Below are positions 53,799 through 62,151 of a DNA stretch of 64,000 bases, piece by piece. The notes beneath the pieces are model-generated. The model made no database searches, had not been told where the DNA came from, and was given only the letters and a program-made list of their open reading frames with translations. Source of the stretch: Faucicola mancuniensis. GTDB taxonomy: Bacteria; Pseudomonadota; Gammaproteobacteria; Pseudomonadales; Moraxellaceae. Within the stretch, counting starts at the first letter, position 1, and the number at the start of each line of letters is the position of its first letter. The translations under genes and the position numbers were made by a program. Where the stretch lies: assembly GCF_046523945.1 (NCBI RefSeq), contig NZ_CP171363.1, positions 1,364,001 to 1,428,000 on the forward strand, given 5' to 3'.

Positions 53799-54162
53799 CG
53801 TTTAATTCATCTTCGGTCGGCAGTTCAAAGGGTGGGTGATAGCTCATGGCAACGATTTTTATTTCATCGTCAAAATATTGATAATGCAAAATATATTCGC
53901 TGACTTGTTCGCCATTGCTGGCGGTTTCATAATCAGGAATACCAATGTGATAATGCCAAAGTTTATGCTGTTGGGCGTAATTTACTTTTGCCAAATAATT
54001 GAGATTATCTGTTGGCACATTATCTGATGATTTATTGCGACCTTGTAAATCGGCTAAACCATAATTTTCAACGTGTTCAATAAATGTACGAATTTTTTCT
54101 TGGTCCTGTTTTGGAAAATTTAAAAACCGTTTGGCAAACAAAGTAGCTAAAGTAACTTTCAT
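53791..54162 (-). CDS. Probable toxin of a type II-like toxin-antitoxin pair
   Basis: 123 residues with a RelE-like pattern: an N-terminal basic helix (LFAKRFLNFPKQDQEKIRTFIEHV), then GRNKSSDNVP, then the strand LWHYHIGIPDY and the closing strands SEYILHYQYF and IKIVAMSYHPPFELP. I infer a RelE/ParE-like RNase or gyrase-toxin fold, without seeing a proven catalytic residue. Its start follows the antitoxin-like gene by 5 bp. Its 3' end overlaps ispA. Confidence 0.55.
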   Translation of the reverse strand: MKVTLATLFAKRFLNFPKQDQEKIRTFIEHVENYGLADLQGRNKSSDNVPTDNLNYLAKVNYAQQHKLWHYHIGIPDYETASNGEQVSEYILHYQYFDDEIKIVAMSYHPPFELPTEDELNDD

Positions 54163-54167
54163 AATAA

Positions 54168-54431
54168 TTACACAAGACTCGCTTTTACCCAGTTCGTAAA
54201 ACTATCTAAATCTTTAGACACGCCTTTTGGTATTTCAATAAAACCGCTATCAATGGCTGATTGCATTTCATTAATATCATAGTCAAACGCTGTTTCTTGA
54301 CGGTGTTGAGTAGTTGCAAAGGCTTGTGATAGTGTTTTTTCAACCAAGTTTTTTGCACTAATGCCTTGAGCTTGGGCTTGTTGATGAATGGTTTGTTCAA
54401 TTTGTGGTGGTAAATCAATGACTATCATCAT
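54168..54431 (-). CDS. Probable antitoxin (ribbon-helix-helix-like)
   Basis: 87 residues. The N-terminus MIVIDLPPQIEQTIHQQAQAQ looks like a ribbon-helix-helix strand and helix, and the acidic C-terminal half is typical of a toxin-neutralising tail. AAAAAGGAAAA precedes the two tandem ATG codons. It is the upstream gene of the pair with the toxin-like gene, five bases apart, the standard antitoxin-first order. Confidence 0.55.
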   Translation of the reverse strand: MMIVIDLPPQIEQTIHQQAQAQGISAKNLVEKTLSQAFATTQHRQETAFDYDINEMQSAIDSGFIEIPKGVSKDLDSFTNWVKASLV

Positions 54432-54464
54432 TTTTCCTTTTTATCATTATTATCAATCAAAAAC

Positions 54465-54496
54465 ACAAAAACCGCTCTGTTAAGAACGGTTTTTGT
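54465..54496. terminator. Terminator between the acyl-CoA dehydrogenase and the TA pair
   Basis: The stem acaaaaaccg / cggtttttgt with a loop of twelve bases; on the minus strand it closes the acyl-CoA dehydrogenase gene. Confidence 0.7.
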
Positions 54497-54523
54497 CCAA
54501 TCAGATACGGTTATTTTAACCGA

Positions 54524-56344
54524 TTAATCCAAAAAGTTAAAGCTATCTAAATCAAGGGTCATAGACTCAGTCGGTGCTAACATACTTTCGGATAGACCTG
54601 ATGCACGTGGCAAGATTTTTTCAAAATAAAACTCGGCAGTTTTGATTTTGGCTTGATAAAATTCTTTGGTTTCTTTACCGCCATTTTTGAGTTTGTCATA
54701 TGCCACAGATGCCATTCTCGCCCAGTGATACGCCATCATCACATAGCCAGAATACATCAAATAATCGTCCGATGCGGCAGATACGATGTCACGGTCTTTA
54801 CGGGCGGCAAGCATGATACGAGCGGTCAAGGTATTCCATTCGGCACAGTATTTGGTTAAAGCCCAAACGAATTTTCGCATTTCTTTGTCAAGGGCATATT
54901 CGGTACACCATTTCATGATGTTGGCGGTGTAGTCTAGCACCACTTTGCCTTTGGATTGTAATAGTACTTTACGACCCAACAAGTCTAATGCCTGTACGCC
55001 TGTTGTGCCTTCATAAAGCGTTGAAATACGGGCATCACGGGCGATTTGTTCCATGCCCCATTCTTTGATATAGCCGTGTCCGCCAAAAACTTGAATGGCG
55101 TGTTTGCTGGCTTCAATGCCACATTCGGTCAAAAATCCTTTTAAAATCGGCGTGTAAAAGCCCAATTTTTCGTCCAATTTTTCGGCTTCTTCGTGGTCGC
55201 CTGCGTGAGTGGCTTCGGTCATTTTATCGGCGTAACGTGCCGCATGATAAATCATAGAACGACCGCCTTCGCTAAAGGCTTTTTGGATTAACAACATACG
55301 AGCCACGTCCGCATGATGGATAATCGCATCAGCGACTTGTTCTGGCTCTTTTTTGCCTGATAACACACGCATAGAACGGCGTTCTTTGGCGTATGGCAAG
55401 CTGTTTTGGAATGCCAATTCGGTATGAGCCAAACCTTGAATTGCTGTACCGATACGAGCGGTATTCATAAAGGTAAACATGGCTTTTAAGCCTTTGTGCG
55501 GTTCGCCAATCAAAAAGCCTTTGGCATTGTCAAAGTTTAACACCGCTGTCGCTGACGCTTTAATCCCCATTTTATGCTCAATAGAACCGCAAGTTACAGG
55601 GTTGCGTTCACCGACTTCGCCATTGTCCGTTACCAAAAATTTTGGCACAATAAATAACGAAATGCCTTTTGTACCTTCAGGGGCATTTGGCAAACGAGCC
55701 AACACAATGTGAATGATATTTTCGGTCAAATCATGCTCACCTGCGGAAATAAAGATTTTTGTGCCTGTGATATTATAAGTACCGTCATCATTTGGCACGG
55801 CACGGGTTTTGACTTGTCCCAAGTCCGTTCCGCATTGTGGCTCGGTCAAACACATTGTACCACCCCAAGTGCCTTCCACCAATTTTGGCATATAGGTGTC
55901 TTTTTGTTCTTTTGAACCGTATTCCATAATCGTGTTCATACAGCCAAGCGATAAACCTGGGTACATACTAAACGCCCAGTTTGATGTGGCGACCATTTCG
56001 GTTTTGATTAAATTTAGCGACATCGGCATACCCAAACCGCCAAATTCTTCTGGATAAGACATACCTTGATAGCCAGCTTCTACGAACATATTATAGGCTT
56101 CTTTAAAGCCTTTTGGCGTGGTAACATTGCCATTATCAAAATGACAGCCTTCGGCATCGCCCGACTGATACAAGGGCATAAGCACATCAGACGCAAAATC
56201 AGCAATGCTGTCTAACATCATATCTACCGTTTCAGGGTCGGCATTTTCGCCTGATTTTAGATTTTTGTAATGTTCTGGATAATTAAAAACTTCGTTGGTT
56301 AAAAAACGAATATCACGCAAGGGGGCTTTATAAGACAATGCCAT
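54524..56344 (-). CDS. Acyl-CoA dehydrogenase (long form with C-terminal extension domain)
   Basis: FAD-dependent desaturase of acyl-CoA, the first step of beta-oxidation. 606 residues: an N-terminal acyl-CoA dehydrogenase unit (GYQGMSYPEEFGGLGMPMS; LTEPQCGTDLGQVKTRA; GTKIFISAGEHD), the flavin-domain C-terminal helices with HAIQVFGGHGYIKEWGMEQIARDARI and LYEGTTGVQALDL, then about 110 residues of the extra C-terminal domain found in this subfamily. RBS AAGGATT. A 13-bp tandem repeat lies directly upstream. Confidence 0.93.
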   Translation of the reverse strand: MALSYKAPLRDIRFLTNEVFNYPEHYKNLKSGENADPETVDMMLDSIADFASDVLMPLYQSGDAEGCHFDNGNVTTPKGFKEAYNMFVEAGYQGMSYPEEFGGLGMPMSLNLIKTEMVATSNWAFSMYPGLSLGCMNTIMEYGSKEQKDTYMPKLVEGTWGGTMCLTEPQCGTDLGQVKTRAVPNDDGTYNITGTKIFISAGEHDLTENIIHIVLARLPNAPEGTKGISLFIVPKFLVTDNGEVGERNPVTCGSIEHKMGIKASATAVLNFDNAKGFLIGEPHKGLKAMFTFMNTARIGTAIQGLAHTELAFQNSLPYAKERRSMRVLSGKKEPEQVADAIIHHADVARMLLIQKAFSEGGRSMIYHAARYADKMTEATHAGDHEEAEKLDEKLGFYTPILKGFLTECGIEASKHAIQVFGGHGYIKEWGMEQIARDARISTLYEGTTGVQALDLLGRKVLLQSKGKVVLDYTANIMKWCTEYALDKEMRKFVWALTKYCAEWNTLTARIMLAARKDRDIVSAASDDYLMYSGYVMMAYHWARMASVAYDKLKNGGKETKEFYQAKIKTAEFYFEKILPRASGLSESMLAPTESMTLDLDSFNFLD

Positions 56345-56360
56345 GGTACAATCCTTTTGG

Positions 56361-56451
56361 TTGATTAAAATTGTTGATTAAAATTGTTGGTTAAAATTGT
56401 TGGTTAAAATTGTTGGTTAAAATTGTTGGTTAAAATTGTTGGTTAATTTGG
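56361..56451. repeat. Tandem 13-bp repeat upstream of the acyl-CoA dehydrogenase gene
   Basis: Six consecutive 13-bp units, two of ttgattaaaattg and four of ttggttaaaattg, plus a seventh degenerate unit (ttggttaatttgg). The array begins 16 bp upstream of the dehydrogenase ATG, in its leader or promoter. The rest of the 322-bp gap to marC (56452-56666) is AT-rich, with no other feature recognised. Confidence 0.9.
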
Positions 56452-56666
56452 TGAAAAAGTTGATAAAAAAAGAAACATTCAACTAGTATAAACAAATCTA
56501 CAAAAATTAAAACCAAAAAAGCATTATTAATAAAAAAATTTCATAAAAAATTAAAAAAGTCATTCTTGAAAGTTATGATTTTTTACATCAAAATTATCAC
56601 AAATATGTTAATATAGCCACCTTAAACCATCAAAAATTATTTACCAATCATTGCGTTATTTGCATT

Positions 56667-57314
56667 ATGCTATTAGAACAAATTCCCCTACTCAAAACCT
56701 TTTTGGCATTGATCGTACTGGTTAATCCGTCATCATCTTTGGCGTTGTTTTTGGACATCACCAAAGGCGGTACACGAGAACAAGTCCGCAAAGTGGCGAC
56801 GATTTCGGCGATTAGTGTGTTTATTACTGTGGCGGTGTTTACTATCGCAGGCGAAGCGATTTTACGCATTTTGGGAATTTCACTCGGCTCATTCCGTGTC
56901 GCTGGTGGCTTGTTGGTTTTATTAATCGCCATCGGCATGATGAACGGCTCTGGCAACATCGCAAAGCCCAACGTAGACAGCTCAGATGAAGTCAATGGCA
57001 CGGTGTTTAAAGGCACGACAATGGCGGTTGTTCCTTTAACCATTCCGATGGTGATTGGTCCTGGCGGTATTTCAACGGTGATTATTTATTCGGCAAGCGG
57101 TGTCGGTTGGGGCAACAAAATCGCCCTGCTTGTCGCAGGTGTGTTGATTAGTTTAATAATTTATGGCTCGTTTATGGGGGCAGGTAAGGTCAGCCGATTT
57201 TTGGGTGAAACAGGCTTAAACGTGCTAAACCGTGTCATGGGTATGCTACTTGCAGCGGTAGCGGTGGAAATCATTATTGCAGGATTACGCAGTTTGTTTC
57301 CACAATTAACCTAA
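56667..57314 (+). CDS. MarC family integral membrane protein
   Basis: 215 residues with six hydrophobic segments; the family signatures LKTFLALIVLVNPSSSLALFLDIT and TIPMVIGPGGISTVI are conserved. MarC-family proteins have no established transport substrate, and the earlier link to antibiotic resistance is not supported. Monocistronic; the ribosome site is weak. Confidence 0.85.
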   Translation: MLLEQIPLLKTFLALIVLVNPSSSLALFLDITKGGTREQVRKVATISAISVFITVAVFTIAGEAILRILGISLGSFRVAGGLLVLLIAIGMMNGSGNIAKPNVDSSDEVNGTVFKGTTMAVVPLTIPMVIGPGGISTVIIYSASGVGWGNKIALLVAGVLISLIIYGSFMGAGKVSRFLGETGLNVLNRVMGMLLAAVAVEIIIAGLRSLFPQLT

Positions 57315-57421
57315 AATTGGCATTGGCTTTACGCTTTAATGGCAGTTTTACAGGACAAAATCGCTTGATTTTTCTCAAAAAAACCTTATATTGACAAAAT
57401 AAACGTAAAAAAGGAAAAACC

Positions 57422-57718
57422 ATGCCACGCCAACAAAACAGCAATGAAAAACCTGATTTTAGCCAAATGCCAAAAGAAATGTTATTAGAATTTGTACAAC
57501 AAGAAGACGGCAAAATGGTGCTTCGTCCTGCCAATAATGACGAAGTTCAGCCATTATTAAGCATTGAATTTTCGGACGAAATCAAAGAAATGTTAGGGCA
57601 AGATATCCATTTTATCGGTCAAAGTATGGTGCAAGCCGCCTTGCACAGCTTTATGCACAAACAAATGGCACATTGGCACGCCCATGTCTATGACGAAGAG
57701 CCAGTTCATTATAGTTAA
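57422..57718 (+). CDS. Small conserved-looking protein, function unknown
   Basis: 98 residues, strong ribosome site (AAAGGAAAA). Acidic, with KEMLLEFVQQEDGKMVLRPA, IEFSDEIKEMLGQDI and a His/Met-rich C-terminus (FMHKQMAHWHAHVYDEEP). I recognise no named domain; it may be a Moraxellaceae-specific protein. The ending suggests a metal-binding or partner-binding tail, which is conjecture. 84 bp before purK. Confidence 0.55.
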   Translation: MPRQQNSNEKPDFSQMPKEMLLEFVQQEDGKMVLRPANNDEVQPLLSIEFSDEIKEMLGQDIHFIGQSMVQAALHSFMHKQMAHWHAHVYDEEPVHYS

Positions 57719-57737
57719 ACCATAGCAAACAATGTTG

Positions 57738-57756
57738 GGGCGTATTTGTTACGCCC
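57738..57756. repeat. Short palindrome GGGCGTA-N5-TACGCCC
   Basis: A perfect 7-bp inverted repeat 20 bp after the small protein stop. It resembles the palindrome at 20299-20317 (GGGTGTAT-GCA-ATACGCCC). It could act as a transcription stop, but no T run follows immediately. Confidence 0.4.
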
Positions 57757-57801
57757 TAAATTTTTAATATTTATTCAAATTATGTTAAAAAGGTCTAGAA
57801 A

Positions 57802-58953
57802 ATGCCAATCAGCACCGCCAATTTTTATACTGTGAATCACTCAAACCACCCCATCAAAACCATCGGCATTTTGGGCGGTGGGCAGTTGGGCTTAATGCTT
57901 GCCGAATCCGCCTTGCCACTGGGACTGCGTTGTACCTTTTTGGAAGATGCACCCAACTGCCCTGCACGCTTGCTTGGCAAGGTTTATAGCAGTGAGCAAT
58001 TGGACGATTTTGCCAAAGTGTGCGATATCTATAGTTTAGAATTTGAAAATACACCCTTGAATTCTGCTAAATTTTTGGAAGAAAATACAGGACTTTTCCC
58101 ACCGTCAAAGGCGTTGTTTATCGCTCAAGACCGCTTAAACGAAAAAAACTTGTTTAACGAACTTGACATCAAAACCGTGCCATTTTTGGCGGTAAACAGC
58201 CGTGATGAATTACAAACGGCGTGCGAAAATTTGGGCTTGCCGTTGGTATTAAAAACCACTCGTGGCGGATATGACGGTAAAGGGCAATTTGTCATTAAAA
58301 ATGATGAGCAAATTGACACTGCTTGGGCGGAGCTTGGCGATGCGACCAAAACCGCACCGCTGATTGCTGAAGGATTTATCAACTTTAGCCGAGAAGTTTC
58401 CATCATTGCCGTGCGGAGCAAAACAGGCGAAATTCGCTATTATCCACTGGTAGAAAACGAGCATTACAACGGCATTCTTACCAAAACCACCGCCCCTGCC
58501 CCCAATGCCGAGCATTTGACCGCACAGGCTCAAAGTAACATCAAAAAATTGCTAGAGCATTTGGATTATGTGGGTGTTTTGACGTTGGAATTATTTGTAA
58601 CTGATGATGGCTTGATTGCCAATGAGATTGCCCCACGAGTGCATAATTCTGGGCATTGGAGTATTGAAGGGGCGGTGTGTAGTCAGTTTGAAAACCACAT
58701 GAGAGCAGTGGCAGGCTTGCCACTTGGCGATACGTCTGTCGTTAAGCCGTCTGTGATGTTAAACGTGATTGGGCAATATCCGAGCATGGCGGACATTCTT
58801 GCCCTTGATGGCGTGCATTATCATGGCTATGACAAAGAGGAACGCACAGGACGAAAAATCGCCCACATCACCATCATGCCAACCGATACCGAAAAACTTG
58901 ATGAAACGGTGACGAAGGTAGTGGAGCTGTTGCCGAATAAAATGGGTTTGTGA
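57802..58953 (+). CDS. purK: N5-carboxyaminoimidazole ribonucleotide synthetase PurK
   Basis: ATP-grasp enzyme of purine synthesis that carboxylates AIR. 383 residues. GILGGGQLGLMLAESALPLGL opens the pre-ATP domain; LKTTRGGYDGKGQFVI and LFVTDDGLIANEIAPRVHNSGHWS are ATP-grasp segments. purE, the mutase usually beside it, is not in the window. The fic gene follows 9 bp later. Confidence 0.95.
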   Translation: MPISTANFYTVNHSNHPIKTIGILGGGQLGLMLAESALPLGLRCTFLEDAPNCPARLLGKVYSSEQLDDFAKVCDIYSLEFENTPLNSAKFLEENTGLFPPSKALFIAQDRLNEKNLFNELDIKTVPFLAVNSRDELQTACENLGLPLVLKTTRGGYDGKGQFVIKNDEQIDTAWAELGDATKTAPLIAEGFINFSREVSIIAVRSKTGEIRYYPLVENEHYNGILTKTTAPAPNAEHLTAQAQSNIKKLLEHLDYVGVLTLELFVTDDGLIANEIAPRVHNSGHWSIEGAVCSQFENHMRAVAGLPLGDTSVVKPSVMLNVIGQYPSMADILALDGVHYHGYDKEERTGRKIAHITIMPTDTEKLDETVTKVVELLPNKMGL

Positions 58954-58962
58954 TTTGTTAAA

Positions 58963-59691
58963 ATGTTTGAAAAAATTGACGAATTAAAAACCGAGCTTGA
59001 CCGCCATCGTCCGCTGTCGCCATCTATGGCAAAAAATCTGCAAGAAGATTTGATTTTGCGGTGGACGTACCATTCTAACGCCATTGAAGGCAATACTTTA
59101 ACTTTGCTTGAAACCAAAGTGGTGCTAGAAGGCGTAACAGTGGGCGGAAAGTCATTGCGTGAACATTTTGAAGCGATTAACCACAAGCAAGCCATTGAAT
59201 TTGTTGAACAAATTATCCAAAATCAAGAGCCTTTTAACGAATGGCAACTCAAAAACATTCATCAACTGATTTTATCCAATATTGATACCGATAACGCAGG
59301 ACGTTACCGCACGCAAAACGTAATTATTTCTGGGGCGAGCCATACACCGCCAGATTTTTTGTTGATTGATGATAAAATGCGTGAGCTTTTTGCGTGGTAT
59401 GATTCTGCTGACAGTCTGCACCCTGTGGAGCGAGCGTGCCGACTGCATAGCGAGTTTGTCATTATTCACCCTTTTATAGATGGTAATGGTCGCACTGCAA
59501 GGCTTTTGTTAAATTTTGAGTTGATGAAAGCAGGTTATCCACCGTGCGTGATTACGGTGGATAAGCGTTTGGCGTATTATGAGGCTTTGGATAATTGGGC
59601 AAGCGTGGGCGATAAAAGTTTGTTTTTTAGCTTAATTAACAAATGTTTGCTTGAGAGTTTTAAACCGTATCAGCTTTTATTAAAATTTTAA
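58963..59691 (+). CDS. Fic family protein, class II (N-terminal inhibitory helix)
   Basis: 242 residues. Fic enzymes add AMP or related groups to target proteins. The catalytic motif HPFIDGNGRTARLLLN begins with His169. The N-terminal inhibitory motif S-x-x-x-E-G appears at Ser38-Glu42 in HSNAIEGNTLT, so the protein is a class II, self-inhibited type with the inhibitor helix inside the same chain. No separate antitoxin gene is near. Transcribed with purK (9-bp gap). The target is unknown. Confidence 0.88.
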   Translation: MFEKIDELKTELDRHRPLSPSMAKNLQEDLILRWTYHSNAIEGNTLTLLETKVVLEGVTVGGKSLREHFEAINHKQAIEFVEQIIQNQEPFNEWQLKNIHQLILSNIDTDNAGRYRTQNVIISGASHTPPDFLLIDDKMRELFAWYDSADSLHPVERACRLHSEFVIIHPFIDGNGRTARLLLNFELMKAGYPPCVITVDKRLAYYEALDNWASVGDKSLFFSLINKCLLESFKPYQLLLKF

Positions 59692-59769
59692 CAACAAGCA
59701 AGTTAGAAAAAAGAATGATGCCCAAGATTTAACATTCACTGATAAATCAGAAAAAACCACACCATCACT

Positions 59770-60080
59770 ATGACCATCTACATTGACGCTGATGCCGTGC
59801 CAACGGTTGCCAAAGAACTCATCATCAAGACCGCCTTGACTTTGAAAAAATCTGTTAAAATGTTGGGTGTTATTCTTCCGTCCAATCTACTTGCTGACGC
59901 TTACCAATATCAAACCAAAACTTAACGCTCGTGATTTTATGGAAACACTTCGTGGCACAGGCGTGCTTGACCCCAAAGAAATGGGCGGACAAAAACCCTA
60001 TGGCGAAAAGGACAAAATCGCCTTTGTCAATGGGCTTAATCAGCTTGTTAAGGTTTCACAAAAAAAAGTAGTTATAACAA
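59770..60080 (+). pseudogene. Decayed yaiI/yqxD-like (DUF188) gene with an inserted repeat
   Basis: The first frame begins MTIYIDADAVPTVAKELIIK, typical of the YaiI/YqxD family, but runs into a stop near 59925 after picking up a copy of the GTTGGGTG repeat (59859-59890). The family's C-terminal block, RDFMETLRGTGVLD ... EKDKIAFVNGLNQLV, follows in another frame, and no proper stop precedes the convergent telA. Middle of the protein is missing. So this gene was broken by insertion of a palindromic repeat plus deletion. Confidence 0.75.
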
Positions 60081-61313
60081 TTAAATTTTCACTTCACCCA
60101 ATTTTTTATCATCAATTTGTAGATTTTGCGTCATTTGTAAAGCCGTTTTTTGATTGGCTTTATCCAAATAGACTTGGGCTTTATCCACTTCTTGCGACAA
60201 AGTATTCACCGTTTGTTGCATATTGTCCAACGCCTTTAACTTAAATTCATCAATCGCATTCATCGTTTCATAAATATTATTAAAGGCTTTTTGTAGTTTT
60301 TCTACTTCCACACCGCTGGTACTGGCTTGTTCGTGGACTTGGATAGTTTGGCGTTTGAGCATGGCGGACGTAGATTCAATCAAACTGCCAGTCGTGCTGT
60401 TTAACGCATTGATTTGGTCAAGTACCAGTTTTTGACTGGACAACGCCTGCGACACCATCACCGCTGTGCGTAATGCCGAAATGGTGGTCGTAGTCGCTCT
60501 ATCCACGCCTTTAATCAGTTCAAGGTTATTTTTGCGAATCATATCAAGGGCAAGATAACCTTGGATATTCACCGCCAACTGGGTCAAAAAATCCATATTT
60601 TTTTGGCGAATGTAAAACAACATTTCTTCTTTGACAATGCGGGCTTTTTCAGGGTCGGTCGCTTCTAATTCAACAATTTTTTGCTCAAGTGTGGCATCAA
60701 TTTTTTTGCCGACATAAATATATTGGCGAAGCGACTGCATGAGCGTCCACATATTAACTTTTTCTTGCTCAATCGTGGCGTTGTCCTTAATCAGCTCGTC
60801 TTTGCCGTTATACAGACTTTCAATAATTTTATTAATATGGGTTTGTGATGATTCATATTTGCGAAAGTAATCTTGTACCTTATTCCCCATCGGAATAATA
60901 CCCAAAAACTTGCGTGGGCTTGTCATTGAACCTTGTTTGCTTGGGTCAAGGTCTTCCACAATGCCACGCAACTCAGTCAAAGATTTGGCAATGGGCGAAT
61001 TGTCAAACAGGGCTTTGTCCATCGTTTTGGCAGGGCGGTCAAGCATACGATTAGAGATTTGAGCTGATGCACGAATTTCGGCACTGCCTAACTGATGAAC
61101 GGCATTGACTTTTTCGTCAAATTTTGGCGTGTTCACAGAATTATTTAGCACGCTCATCACAAATTCATTGACCTTGGCGTCTAGCTCTGGGACTTTGGTT
61201 TGGTCTAGTTTGACGATTTGGTCGGCTTCATCTTGTGGCACAACGGCAACGGCCTTGGGGGCTTCTAGGGTTAAATTGGGTGTGAGCGTTGGGTCAGGTG
61301 GGGTGAGTTGCAT
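60081..61313 (-). CDS. TelA-family toxic anion resistance-like protein
   Basis: 410 residues, mostly helical, with a Pro-rich N-terminal tail. It matches the TelA family: the sequence FDEKVNAVHQLGSAEIRASAQISNRML, NSPIAKSLTELRGIVEDLDPSKQG, FLGIIPMGNKVQDYFRKYESSQTHINKIIESLYNGKDEL and LALDMIRKNNLELIKGVDRATTTTISALRTAVMVSQALSSQKLVL is characteristic. Members are linked to tellurite resistance in plasmid loci, but chromosomal ones usually have unknown roles, often with XpaC partners, absent here. Confidence 0.85.
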   Translation of the reverse strand: MQLTPPDPTLTPNLTLEAPKAVAVVPQDEADQIVKLDQTKVPELDAKVNEFVMSVLNNSVNTPKFDEKVNAVHQLGSAEIRASAQISNRMLDRPAKTMDKALFDNSPIAKSLTELRGIVEDLDPSKQGSMTSPRKFLGIIPMGNKVQDYFRKYESSQTHINKIIESLYNGKDELIKDNATIEQEKVNMWTLMQSLRQYIYVGKKIDATLEQKIVELEATDPEKARIVKEEMLFYIRQKNMDFLTQLAVNIQGYLALDMIRKNNLELIKGVDRATTTTISALRTAVMVSQALSSQKLVLDQINALNSTTGSLIESTSAMLKRQTIQVHEQASTSGVEVEKLQKAFNNIYETMNAIDEFKLKALDNMQQTVNTLSQEVDKAQVYLDKANQKTALQMTQNLQIDDKKLGEVKI

Positions 61314-61401
61314 AAGTTTTCCTTAATTTTGGTTATTGGTATGATTTTAACACAACAAAATTATGAAAAATGTAGTTTTTTTTAACATTTATCAACACAC
61401 A

Positions 61402-61431
61402 AAAAAAAATCCAGCCAACGCTGGATTTTTT
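61402..61431 (-). terminator. Terminator of efp
   Basis: The stem aaaatccagc / gctggatttt with a four-base loop and T tract on the minus strand. Confidence 0.85.
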
Positions 61432-61451
61432 ATGAAAACTTAACTGTTAGT

Positions 61452-62021
61452 TTATACACGAGATAGATATTCACCTGTACGGGTATCAACTTTCACTTTT
61501 TCACCTTGTTGTACGAACAATGGCACACGCACCACCGCACCTGTTTCTAGCGTTGCAGGTTTACCACCACCGCCAGACGTATCACCTTTTAAACCAGGGT
61601 CAGTTTCGGTGATTTCTAATTCAACAAAGTTTGGAGCAGTTACAGTCAAAGGTACGCCATTAAACAAAGTAATGGTGCAAGATTCGTTGCTGTTTTCTTT
61701 TAGCCATTTTGCCGCATCGCCCATCGCCGTTTTGTCCGCTTGAAGCTGTTCAAAGCTCTCTGGATGCATAAAATGCCAAAACTCGCCATCGTTGTACAAA
61801 TAATCCATTTCGGTATCTACAACGTCCGCACCTTCAAGGCTATCGCCTGATTTAAAGGTGTTTTCTAGCACTTTGCCAGTTTTTAGGTTACGCATTTTTA
61901 CACGGTTAAACGCTTGACCTTTACCAGGTTTTACATATTCGTTTTCTAAGATGGTAAAAGGGTTGCCATCAAGCATGACCTTTAGACCTGCTTTAAATTC
62001 GTTGGTTGAGTAGGTTGCCAT
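61452..62021 (-). CDS. efp: Elongation factor P
   Basis: Translation factor that relieves stalling at polyproline. 189 residues with start at MATYSTNEFKAG (AGGAAA before the ATG); the open frame extends further upstream, but that part is not expected to be translated. Lys34 in KPGKGQAF is the site of beta-lysylation. The S-box VVDTEMDYLYNDGEFWHFM and the domain III C-terminus VDTRTGEYLSRV are intact. Its modifying enzyme EpmB lies divergently 130 bp away. Confidence 0.97.
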   Translation of the reverse strand: MATYSTNEFKAGLKVMLDGNPFTILENEYVKPGKGQAFNRVKMRNLKTGKVLENTFKSGDSLEGADVVDTEMDYLYNDGEFWHFMHPESFEQLQADKTAMGDAAKWLKENSNESCTITLFNGVPLTVTAPNFVELEITETDPGLKGDTSGGGGKPATLETGAVVRVPLFVQQGEKVKVDTRTGEYLSRV

Positions 62022-62151
62022 AAAATTTCCTGTCAATACTGTTACTAAATAAATAAGCCACGAATGGCTTGTAAAAAATTGCAAACACAATATAATAACC
62101 AATTTTGTGTGTGATTTCAAATTTAAAATTGTGAAAATTGGAAAAAAATAA

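Noticed and set aside
53791..54431. YafO or HigBA assignment for the TA-like pair
   Set aside because: The toxin-like sequence does not show the YafO or HigB signatures clearly, so only a general RelE/ParE-like call is made.
56361..56451. CRISPR array
   Set aside because: The units are contiguous 13-bp tandem repeats without spacers, and no cas genes are present.
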